Below are positions 24,028-32,087 of a DNA stretch of 40,848 bases, piece after piece. The DNA comes from Acidobacteriota bacterium (GTDB lineage Bacteria; Acidobacteriota; Terriglobia; Bryobacterales; Bryobacteraceae). The notes beneath the pieces are model-generated. The model did no database searches, had not been told where the DNA came from, and saw nothing but the letters and a program-made list of their open reading frames with translations. The DNA is taken from positions 1 through 40,848 of the forward strand of contig JAPKYX010000080.1 in the NCBI GenBank assembly GCA_026394075.1, written 5' to 3'. Both the position numbers and the translations under genes were made by a program. Each line of letters opens with the position of its first letter. Positions within the stretch are counted from its first letter, which is position 1.

Positions 24028-27000
24028 CTAGGGTGCGGTTCTAAACAAGCCCGAAGGCTGCTCAACCGCGCAGAGTACACGATAGTAGTACGTTGTGTTC
24101 GCCGCCAGTCCGGATATAGCGACACTGCGCACCCGGGCGCCGCCGCCATCACTTAACCGGCTTCCCGTGCCCCAGGCGGGATTGGTGCCGTACTCCACCG
24201 TGCAGGAATCCGCATCCGGCGCGAGATACCCTACATTCGCCGTAGTGGTGCTGACCCCCCATGTACGCGCATTCTGGACCTTCCCCTGGGCCGCATCTAG
24301 CGCGTCAATATCGGCACCAACATCCCGTCCATCCGTGCCCCGGTTGGCACCACCAGAGATGAACGGGCTATCCGAGCGCAACCTGTAGTTCAACTGCGGA
24401 TCATTCCAGAACGAGAAGGCCGCTTTGCTGGCCGGCAGAGCCGCGATGCCGGTGTATTTGGACGCATTGGATATGCCGCAGCAGAATGCATTATTTGCCG
24501 CAACCCAGCCCACGGAAGATCCGCCAAGGTTAGGCCAGGCAGCGTCCAGGCCATCTGTTCCGATCCCCCAGCTTTGCCCGTTGATGGGAATACTGGTTGC
24601 ACTACCGGCCGAGACCCAAAGGTTATTGCGCAGAGAAAGGCCTTTGCCTCGGCCGTTCTGGAGCTCGGTATTGAATATCATCTGTTGGCTGCCGTTGCCC
24701 AGGACATCGATCGCCGAGTTGTTATCGAGGATGTAGTCTTCCGGCCCGAAGGTAATGTTGAAGATGTACGGGCTGCCACCGTTAGGGGCGATGCCGGTGG
24801 GGTCCGTGTAGCCATATGGAGGACCAGCCGTGGCGTCGCAAACCCGAAAGTCGATAATGTCATTGGTGCACGCCCGCCGGTTAATGTCGAAAAAGAGGTT
24901 ATTGCGGAACCGGATCCGCTGTGTGTGCTTGGTGATGGGACCGGCCTGAACACCGTGGCCATTCAGAAGCGCCACCACCGGCGTCTTGTTTAGCGTATTG
25001 TTCGTCCAATCCAGATCCGTGACCACAACCGTTGAACCCAAGGCTGTTGCCGTACCGCCTGTCGAAGAAACCGCAGGCATACCGGAAAGACGAATCGTGT
25101 TGGCCGACGCCGTAACGGAAGCGATGGACCAAATGCCATTGTGGGCGGGATTGGAAGCCCCCGTGATGGCCATGGGCTCGCCGGGTACGGCATTATCCAG
25201 TGCCCCCGTGTTGACCAAAACATCGCCGGAGCTGTTAATCGAGATCACCGGAGAGCTGACCCACGATTCCGGGCTAACCGGGGTCACCAGGGCCGCGGCA
25301 CCTTGGACGGACTTCGCCCAGTTGTTTTCGAAGATGTTTCCATCCAGCAGGAAGCGCTGGCCTCGTTTCCACTCGATGTGATGGCGGTTGGCGTACGTCC
25401 TTCCAGTCAGGTAGTTCTCCAGCGTTCCACCGCGGTGGACTGGATCCTTGTAGAACCAGTTTCGCCGGATGATGTAGTCCGAAGGAGGCTGGACAAACTG
25501 TAACGGAATGTCTGGCGTTGACGGTTCCGATGCCGTCTGCTGGGGGCTATCGGAAACAATCAGACTGATTCCGGCGCCCTGGATATAGTTGTTCTGGAAA
25601 TATCCGCCGCTGCCCTGCACGATCTGGATCAAGTTCACTTCCAGCAAGCCCGGGTGTGGGTGCAATAGCCAGGCCACACCGTTGTAGATCCTTGAATTCA
25701 CGAATCCGATGCGGGTCCCATTCGGGATCAACAGGGAACCTGTCCGGTTTGGGTAGTCATGGGAGTGAATATCGCAGCGGTCAAAAACGATATCGCTGTT
25801 GGAGATTCGTGTCCGAATTAGATTTCCCATCCGGCCCTGCTTCTCGTCGCCTGTGCCCCAGCCGTCGGGGATCGTCTGTGGGAACCTTGCGTGCTGAATA
25901 TCGAGACCGATAAACCGGTACCGGTTGGCATTGGCCTGAAAAGTGATGTGCACTGTCCCGGCCGGCTGATTGATCATGCGGAATGGCCGCCATGTGCCGT
26001 TATCGCACCATGAGAGCGTGCTGGGATTTGCCGGTACTTCGTCGATCCATGTTTGACCGTCGGCACAGGTGGCGGGCCGGTTTGCGGTGGGCCCATAGGT
26101 GCTGCCCGGTGCTTGTATACGTCCAATGTCGGCCCGCACCAGTCCCGTACAAGTGCTGCAGGAGGTGATGGTCCCCGTAGTTCCCACCAGTTGGAAAGTG
26201 TCCGAGTTAAGCACGAGAATCGGATAGCCTCTGGTGTCGAGCGCACTAATGCCGGTGCCCTCCACGCGAACCAGGGTCCCGTTTCTGAATCCATGACCTG
26301 TGATCCTGATCGTGATCACGCCCGCGGTGTTGGTGATCGTCTCGATGTTCTTGGTCACAATGAGGTTGGGAACATCGCAGACATACAGCGGTGTCAATCC
26401 GGTGCCATTCACCACGGGTCCGGTGATCGCATCCATCTGTCCTCTACCCGCGCAAGGGAACAGAGGCATGCTGGCGGCCCCGATCCAGTTGGTCAACGGG
26501 AAAGAATCCGACGTGAACTTTGCGTAGTAAGGCAGGAATTCATCGCGCGACCTCACCCCCGGAGGGGGAATCTGCGAATCTGCCGCCCCCGTGCGGATCA
26601 CCACCCACCCGCTATGAGACGGCCGTGCCGGAAAGACAAACTGGCCTCGACAGTCAGTGCCCGCCGGGATGAGCACCTGGTGATTGGCCGTACCGGTGAG
26701 GGTGCCTAAAGTCGTCAAAATGGTCGACAGATTGGAACACGTTCCATCGACATTGTAGGTATTGCCGTTGATCACGGGAACATCCGGGATCGATGTCGCC
26801 GGAGGGACTGGCACTGCGGCTCCACTGGGATCACCAGCCGTCGTGGTGAAAGTCGACACTGCAGTACACACCGCTCGCCCGATTCTCGCGGTGCCCGTCA
26901 ACGTTCCCGTCACCGTCAACGGGCTCCCGCCCAGCGTAGCGGCCAGTTGGAACGTATTGGCCGTCGCATTCACCACGAAGTATGTCCCGTAGTTGTTTAG

Positions 27001-27417
27001 CGAATACAACTGGCCGCTATTGCCGGAATTGGCCTGTACCAAGGTTCCATTGCTGAAGCCGTGCCCGGTGATGGTGATTGTGTTCGACCCGATCGTCCAA
27101 GCAGTGTAGGTCTCTGGTGCCGAACAAGCCCGGTAGTGGATGGTTGTGCTCGGGGCCACTCCCGAGATGTACCAGTTGTGGAAAGCGAACAGATTACCCC
27201 AGCCCGGCCAGATCAGGTTCCCGAGCGCTGGCGTAGTCCCGTACTCAATCACCGTCGTCGAGGCGATATCCGTGACCCAGTGCACACGCGCCTGACTGCT
27301 GGTGATGTTGTCCACAAAGGTTGTTCCGATCAATACCGGCTGAGCCGACACCAAGGCCCCACCCAAGGCTGCCGCCAGAGCCCAGTGCCCCACTGATCCC
27401 CGTAGTGATTGCTGCAT
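24028..27417 (-). CDS. Secreted FN3 / right-handed beta-helix protein, paralogue B
   Basis: This 1129-residue protein begins with a signal peptide (HWALAAALGGALVSAQP). Its FN3-like domain is split: STTVIEYGTTPALG and IHYRACSAPE are followed by an inserted FCCH-like beta module (about 106-180, ITITGHGFSNGTLVQ) before the domain closes with STFTTT. The conserved TCSNLSTILTTL and PAGTDCRGQFVFP core comes next, then a second inserted module (about 349-439, ITGHGFRNGTLVRVEG). A beta-helix (about 500-1010) contains IVFDRCDIHSHDY and IIRRNWF rungs, with a third insert near 712-799. The NNAFCC segment and GADIDALDAAQ mark the family end, and a second FN3-like domain (about 1045-1129) is added at the C-terminus, unlike paralogue A and C. 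It starts 2 bases after the stop of the 27420-28397 gene (TAGCTATG), so translation is probably coupled. Confidence 0.84.
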   Translation of the reverse strand: MQQSLRGSVGHWALAAALGGALVSAQPVLIGTTFVDNITSSQARVHWVTDIASTTVIEYGTTPALGNLIWPGWGNLFAFHNWYISGVAPSTTIHYRACSAPETYTAWTIGSNTITITGHGFSNGTLVQANSGNSGQLYSLNNYGTYFVVNATANTFQLAATLGGSPLTVTGTLTGTARIGRAVCTAVSTFTTTAGDPSGAAVPVPPATSIPDVPVINGNTYNVDGTCSNLSTILTTLGTLTGTANHQVLIPAGTDCRGQFVFPARPSHSGWVVIRTGAADSQIPPPGVRSRDEFLPYYAKFTSDSFPLTNWIGAASMPLFPCAGRGQMDAITGPVVNGTGLTPLYVCDVPNLIVTKNIETITNTAGVITIRITGHGFRNGTLVRVEGTGISALDTRGYPILVLNSDTFQLVGTTGTITSCSTCTGLVRADIGRIQAPGSTYGPTANRPATCADGQTWIDEVPANPSTLSWCDNGTWRPFRMINQPAGTVHITFQANANRYRFIGLDIQHARFPQTIPDGWGTGDEKQGRMGNLIRTRISNSDIVFDRCDIHSHDYPNRTGSLLIPNGTRIGFVNSRIYNGVAWLLHPHPGLLEVNLIQIVQGSGGYFQNNYIQGAGISLIVSDSPQQTASEPSTPDIPLQFVQPPSDYIIRRNWFYKDPVHRGGTLENYLTGRTYANRHHIEWKRGQRFLLDGNIFENNWAKSVQGAAALVTPVSPESWVSSPVISINSSGDVLVNTGALDNAVPGEPMAITGASNPAHNGIWSIASVTASANTIRLSGMPAVSSTGGTATALGSTVVVTDLDWTNNTLNKTPVVALLNGHGVQAGPITKHTQRIRFRNNLFFDINRRACTNDIIDFRVCDATAGPPYGYTDPTGIAPNGGSPYIFNITFGPEDYILDNNSAIDVLGNGSQQMIFNTELQNGRGKGLSLRNNLWVSAGSATSIPINGQSWGIGTDGLDAAWPNLGGSSVGWVAANNAFCCGISNASKYTGIAALPASKAAFSFWNDPQLNYRLRSDSPFISGGANRGTDGRDVGADIDALDAAQGKVQNARTWGVSTTTANVGYLAPDADSCTVEYGTNPAWGTGSRLSDGGGARVRSVAISGLAANTTYYYRVLCAVEQPSGLFRTAP

Positions 27418-27419
27418 AG

Positions 27420-28397
27420 CTATTGCACCATCCGGAAGGAGATTCCCGAGACCGTCGCACTGGAGGCCGTGGCCGTGTTCACGCAGGAGACTGAAAGCAG
27501 GTCCAAAGCCGCCACCGTCACCGTATCCGTCAGGTCGCTAAAGGTACCCGTCGCCGCATTCGCCGCCACGGTCACCGACAGCAACGTTGACACGCCATTC
27601 ACCCGTACCGCGCAAACCAGCGATCCAGTGCTCGGTTGGCTGCTCGATGTGCGAATCACCAGATCCCGCAGCGTACCCGCCACCGGAATCGCCACCTGAC
27701 GGGTTGATTCCGTCGCCGAAAAGGTAGATCCCGACGGCGCGAAGAACTGCGTCGAACTGGCCGTCACCCATGTTCCCGGGGCGCTGAGGTACACACCCAT
27801 GGTTGGATTGCGTAGATCGGCCGTGATGCCGTTCTCCCGCAGCCGGAACCGGTTAGCCGTTGTGTCATACCAGACCCGGCCATTGGCCGGGGATCCGGGA
27901 GCGGTTTGCGGTGTCAACTGCACACCCTGATCGAAGCTGTTCAGCCCGGTGAACGTATTGGCGGCGGCCTTCACGGGCACGACGGCCGAAACGATGTCGA
28001 TCCCCAGGTCGGTCGCCGTTGGCGTCAGTTGCAACGCTCCCGACCCTCCCGCGGAGAACGTTCGCCACGCCGGTACCGTTCCATCCGTGAACAGCGCCCG
28101 GTTTGCGTTCCCTGCCGAGGAAGGCAAGGACCCGCTCCCGCCCGCTTGTAATGACCATGTGTTCGCCGATGTGCAAGCCAGCAGGTTGGAACCGGCCGGC
28201 GAATCGGTCTTGAAAAACAGCTCGCCCACCGCGCAAGTGGACGGGGTCACCGTACCCGTCTTGATCGGCCGCGTGGTCGCCGCGCTAGAGAAGTCGACAT
28301 TCCGGCCCTGATTCTGCAGGTCGACTCTCGTTTGGCCCACAGACAGCCCCCACGAACAAACAATCAAGGCCGCCGTTAGCGAGATTCTGGTTAGCAT
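27420..28397 (-). CDS. Secreted protein of unknown function
   Basis: A 325-residue protein with a signal peptide (LTRISLTAALIVCSWGLSV, cut near VGQ). The middle (about 30-190) is Gly/Ser/Thr/Ala-rich with phage-tail-like phrases (PGSPANGRVWYDTTANRFR, SGALQLTPTATDLG). The C-terminal ~125 residues look like an all-beta jelly-roll (VYLSAPGTWVTASSTQFF onward). I know no assigned function. The frame is open to 28607, but the ATG at 28397 has GGAGGA 9 bases upstream and begins the signal peptide, so I use it. It is followed after 2 bases by paralogue B, which suggests both are exported together and may interact at the cell surface. The 240 bases upstream separate it from a divergent methyltransferase gene and should hold both promoters. 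Confidence 0.7.
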   Translation of the reverse strand: MLTRISLTAALIVCSWGLSVGQTRVDLQNQGRNVDFSSAATTRPIKTGTVTPSTCAVGELFFKTDSPAGSNLLACTSANTWSLQAGGSGSLPSSAGNANRALFTDGTVPAWRTFSAGGSGALQLTPTATDLGIDIVSAVVPVKAAANTFTGLNSFDQGVQLTPQTAPGSPANGRVWYDTTANRFRLRENGITADLRNPTMGVYLSAPGTWVTASSTQFFAPSGSTFSATESTRQVAIPVAGTLRDLVIRTSSSQPSTGSLVCAVRVNGVSTLLSVTVAANAATGTFSDLTDTVTVAALDLLSVSCVNTATASSATVSGISFRMVQ

Positions 28398-28637
28398 CAA
28401 TCCCATTCCTCCAACGCCAGCAGAACTGCCCGGCAACCCGGCATGCGTTGTGAAGAGCAGGAATATGTTGAAACGAAAACGATTGTTCCCCAAGGATCCC
28501 TGTGACCGGTCGGAGGCAAACTCCCAGCCTCTTTGCCGGAACCAAGCTCCGTACGCCAGAATGAAAGCCAGAAATTCGGCGGTTAATCTGAGAGCTTCCG
28601 CCCGCAATGGCCGAGGAGATTAACGAGTACCCTAGAA

Positions 28638-29447
28638 GTGGAGTACTTGAGTCCATTCAAGCCCAGCCGGAGTTCTCCGGCCTGGCTCAATCAAAAGGTC
28701 ATGGCAGAACTCACCACATATCGCTCAACCGAAAGCGAACGAGCTCGTGAACGGTCTCTCGTATCCTTGTTTGGCAAAGGCGGGCGAGCCCTCGACATCG
28801 GCGCCCGCGACGGCCACTATACCCACTTGTTGTCCGAGCATTTTTCACATGTCGTGGCGCTCGACCTCGCCCAGCCGGATATACCGGGTGCCGAATGCGT
28901 CGCCGGCGATGTCACTGCGCTCCAGTTTCCCGATCGCAGCTTCGACTTCATCCTGTGCGCCGAGGTTCTGGAGCATATTCCTGCCATTGAAGCGGCTGCT
29001 CGCGAGATCGCCCGCGTGGCCGCTGACCGGGTGTTGATCGGTGTGCCCTACCGCCAGGACACGCGCCTCGGCCGTCTGACCTGTTCCAATTGCGGCAAAA
29101 TCAATCCTCCCTGGGGGCACGTCAACGAGTTTGATGAAGCCCGCCTCCGGCAGCTGTTCTCCACCCTGGAAGTGGAGTCGATCCACTTTGTCGGAGAAAA
29201 TCGAGCCCGCACCAATGTCCTATCCACATGGTTGCTCGATCTGGTCGGCAATCCCTGGGGCACCTATTACCAGGATGAGACCTGCTCTGGTTGTGATCAG
29301 CGCCTCGTCAAGCCCGGCCCGCTACCCCTCTGGGCCAAGGTGCCGGCCAAGCTGGCCATTGTGATCAACAATATCCAGGCCCGCTTCAATCAACCTCACG
29401 GGAACTGGATTCATATCGTATTCCGAGTTCCTCGCACCGCCCGGTGA
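28638..29447 (+). CDS. Class I SAM-dependent methyltransferase with Cys4 knuckle
   Basis: A 269-residue cytoplasmic enzyme. Motif I (ALDIGARDGHYT, about residues 51-62), motif II (VVALDLAQPDIPGAECV), the acidic post-II segment (FDFILCAEVLEHIP) and the Rossmann order are those of class I methyltransferases. Two cysteine pairs, CSNCGK (about 152) and CSGCDQ (about 218), may bind zinc together. Such an insert is found in some sugar or lipid-linked methyltransferases. The likely role is methylation of a sugar in the polysaccharide or of a lipid carrier intermediate, inferred from location ahead of wecB. The start drawn is the GTG at 28638. An ATG at 28701, preceded by AAAGG, would give 248 residues and is a real alternative. 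Confidence 0.78.
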   Translation: MEYLSPFKPSRSSPAWLNQKVMAELTTYRSTESERARERSLVSLFGKGGRALDIGARDGHYTHLLSEHFSHVVALDLAQPDIPGAECVAGDVTALQFPDRSFDFILCAEVLEHIPAIEAAAREIARVAADRVLIGVPYRQDTRLGRLTCSNCGKINPPWGHVNEFDEARLRQLFSTLEVESIHFVGENRARTNVLSTWLLDLVGNPWGTYYQDETCSGCDQRLVKPGPLPLWAKVPAKLAIVINNIQARFNQPHGNWIHIVFRVPRTAR

Positions 29448-29569
29448 CTCGGAAAAGACCTCATTGAATCAGCATCCTAGACCATAGATGCCTTCAATGA
29501 CACTGTTTGGTCTTGAACCGCCCTCCGGCTGCGCCCAACGGGAACAGGACGGCTCCTATTTTTCACCGT

Positions 29570-29591
29570 AGCGCGGCATCCTGCCCGCGCT
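29570..29591 (+). terminator. Hairpin between methyltransferase and wecB
   Basis: AGCGCGG (29570-29576) pairs with CCGCGCT (29585-29591) around an 8-base loop, about 125 bases after the methyltransferase stop. There is no clear T-run afterwards, so termination is uncertain. Confidence 0.3.
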
Positions 29592-29673
29592 TTGCCGCTC
29601 ACTGGTCGATATGCCCTTCAATGGAGTACATTTGCCATCTGTACCCCCAATTGCTATTAATGAGACTTCCCCT

Positions 29674-30801
29674 ATGAGTAAACACAAAGTTCTTTTCGTG
29701 TTCGGAACACGCCCTGAGGCCATCAAGATGTGCCCGGTTGTTAAGTACATGAAAAAACAACCGGATATGGACGTTCGGGTGTGTGTCACGGCGCAACATC
29801 GGGAGATGCTGGACCAGGTACTGGGTATTTTTGAAGTCCAGCCGGATCACGATTTGGGGATCATGCGGCCCGGCCAAACCCTCGCCCAGTCGATGGCCCG
29901 GATGTTGGCGGATATGGAGCCGGTATTGCTGGCGGAGAAGCCAGACATGATCCTGGTTCAGGGTGACACCACCACCACGTTCTGCGGGGCCTTAGCCGGT
30001 TTCTATGCCAATATCCCCGTCGGCCACATCGAGGCCGGATTGCGCACCTGGAACATGCGGCAACCCTTCCCGGAAGAGATGAACCGGGTGCTGGTCGGTA
30101 AGCTGACGGCGTTTCACTTCGCCGCCACCGACTGGGCCAGCGACAACCTCAAGACGGAAGGAGTTTCGCCGGAACTCATCACCGTGACCGGAAACTCCGG
30201 TATCGATGCCGTGCTCGATGTGCGGGATCGGTTGGCCGATGGCACCTTGGCCTCGCCTCGCGATTGGAGCTTTTTAGACCCCACCAAGAAGCTGATTTTC
30301 GTGACCGCACACCGGCGGGAAAGCTTCGGTGAAGGCTTGGAGCGCATCTGTAAGGCACTCAGCGAGCTGGCTGACCGCGACGACGTCGAACTGGTCTATC
30401 CAGTGCACCCCAATCCCAACGTCACCAAACCCGTGTACCAACATCTTTCGGGCCGGGCCAACATCCACCTCATTGAGCCACTGGACTATGTGGCTTGTGT
30501 GGACATCATGCGGCGCGCCTACCTGCTGCTGACCGACTCCGGCGGCATCCAGGAAGAGGGACCTTCGCTCGGGAAACCGATCTTCGTTCTACGCGAAGTG
30601 ACCGAGCGGCCAGAGGCTGTCAAGGCAGGGACGGCAACGTTGGTCGGCAACGATACCCGCAAGATCGTTGACGCGGTGACGGAACTGCTGGCCAATCCGG
30701 CCGAGTATCAGCGGCGGTCGCTCATCCACAACCCCTATGGCGATGGCCATGCCAGTGAACGGATCACGGCCACCATCCGGGAATTCCTGAAGGCGGAGTG
30801 A
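29674..30801 (+). CDS. wecB: UDP-N-acetylglucosamine 2-epimerase, non-hydrolysing
   Basis: A 375-residue cytoplasmic enzyme that interconverts UDP-GlcNAc and UDP-ManNAc, the substrate for the WecC-type dehydrogenase at 938-2188. Family motifs are complete: FGTRPEAIKM at the start, the LVQGDTTTT segment, HIEAGLRTW, FPEEMNR, TAHRRESFG and the UDP-binding TDSGGIQEE near residues 288-297. Length is standard. The frame begins 21 codons earlier at 29611, but those residues look random, so I choose the ATG at 29674, right before the first strand (MSKHKVLFVF). No strong ribosome binding site is visible. The glycosyltransferase gene follows after 4 bases. Confidence 0.93.
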   Translation: MSKHKVLFVFGTRPEAIKMCPVVKYMKKQPDMDVRVCVTAQHREMLDQVLGIFEVQPDHDLGIMRPGQTLAQSMARMLADMEPVLLAEKPDMILVQGDTTTTFCGALAGFYANIPVGHIEAGLRTWNMRQPFPEEMNRVLVGKLTAFHFAATDWASDNLKTEGVSPELITVTGNSGIDAVLDVRDRLADGTLASPRDWSFLDPTKKLIFVTAHRRESFGEGLERICKALSELADRDDVELVYPVHPNPNVTKPVYQHLSGRANIHLIEPLDYVACVDIMRRAYLLLTDSGGIQEEGPSLGKPIFVLREVTERPEAVKAGTATLVGNDTRKIVDAVTELLANPAEYQRRSLIHNPYGDGHASERITATIREFLKAE

Positions 30802-30805
30802 CCGA

Positions 30806-32050
30806 TTGAAACGGCCTGTTCTGTTTGTCGCCTTCTACTACTGGCCGACGGTCGCGGCAGGCGTCGTACGCCCCGGACACTTCTCCAAGTACCTGACCCG
30901 GATGGGCTACCAGGTGCGGGTTCTTACCTCAGCCCCGCCCAGCCCTCCCGGTGCCGTGCCGCCGCCCGGTGAAGTGATCAATGTCCCGAACATCAATCGT
31001 CAGCTGGACAATCAGCACCCGCTCCGCTTGTTTGAGCGCCTGCTACGCCGGACGATGTTCCCACACGACGAATCCTTCATCTGGAACTTCGCCGCCTTAA
31101 AAGCAGCTGACCGCGTTGTCCGGCCACAGCCAGACCATTGCGTCATCTCGACATTCCCCACGGCCAATACCCACATCGTTGCGCTTCGTCTGAAACGCCG
31201 GTACCCAAGCATCCGGTGGATCGCCGATTTCCGGGACCCCATGGCCTATGCCCCCGGCCGGCTCGCCAGCAATGCCAAGGATCCGTTGGGCTGGATCGGC
31301 GGCCGCACCGATGTCCTCCTCGAACGCTACATCATGAATCACGCCGACGCCGTGGTCGCCAACACCCCGGCCGTTCATGAGGGCTGGCTAAAGCTCTATC
31401 CCCATCTGGCTCACAAACTGCACTGCATCATGAATGGTGTCGATGCCGAGGATGCGGTGGCGACGCCAGAACTACCCGTGCGTGACTACAAGGTGATCAC
31501 TCACACTGGTGAGATCTACCACGGCCGTAAGCCTACCCGCCTGCTGATGTCCCTAGGACGGCTAATCGATAACGGACGCCTCGATCCCGCCAAGGTCCGG
31601 ATCAACTTGGTGGGAGGGTTGGACCCGGGCAGTCTTCCCGAGCCGCTGGCCACCCGTCTGGTCGCCTCGAAAACGCTTCACTACGACGGAACACACGTGC
31701 CCTGGGCGGAAGCGCACCGGCAACTCGGCGAATCCGACTACCAGCTCTTATTGGATGTCGCGGAAGGGGCCGTGCAGTTGCCCTCAAAGATCTTCCAATA
31801 CCTTCAGATCGGCCGCCCCATTCTGGCCTACACTCAACCCGGATCTCCCACCGACTTCGTGCTGTCCCAGACGGGCACGCCCTCGGTCATCATCTATCCT
31901 GAAACTCCGGACGAGAAAGCGGACGCACAGCTGATGGATCTGCTGGCCATGCCATCGGCCACCCATGCTCCTGGAGAGTGGTTTCAGCAAACCTTTGATG
32001 CCCGCCGCCGGACAGAGCGCTTGGCCACAATCATTGAGGGAGCGGCTTAA
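30806..32050 (+). CDS. Glycosyltransferase, GT4-like
   Basis: A 414-residue GT-B enzyme. The N-terminal phrase FVAFYYWPTVAAGVVRPGHF and WIADFRDPMAYAPG resemble family 4 transferases of exopolysaccharide loci, where the 'DxRDP' loop lies in the acceptor domain. The donor domain holds THTGEIYHGRKP and the segment around LLLDVAEGAVQLPSKIFQYL, with a reduced E-x7-E motif. The start is a TTG at 30806, supported by GGAG 7 bases upstream, inside the last codons of wecB and across the 4-base gap. It is thus probably translated together with wecB. The transferred sugar is unknown; ManNAc or ManNAcA would be a natural guess from the neighbour. The 3' end is 37 bases from the convergent paralogue C gene. 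Confidence 0.82.
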   Translation: MKRPVLFVAFYYWPTVAAGVVRPGHFSKYLTRMGYQVRVLTSAPPSPPGAVPPPGEVINVPNINRQLDNQHPLRLFERLLRRTMFPHDESFIWNFAALKAADRVVRPQPDHCVISTFPTANTHIVALRLKRRYPSIRWIADFRDPMAYAPGRLASNAKDPLGWIGGRTDVLLERYIMNHADAVVANTPAVHEGWLKLYPHLAHKLHCIMNGVDAEDAVATPELPVRDYKVITHTGEIYHGRKPTRLLMSLGRLIDNGRLDPAKVRINLVGGLDPGSLPEPLATRLVASKTLHYDGTHVPWAEAHRQLGESDYQLLLDVAEGAVQLPSKIFQYLQIGRPILAYTQPGSPTDFVLSQTGTPSVIIYPETPDEKADAQLMDLLAMPSATHAPGEWFQQTFDARRRTERLATIIEGAA

Positions 32051-32087
32051 CCTGGGCCGCCGGCTTGGCTTGCGGCGCAGCTTTCTT

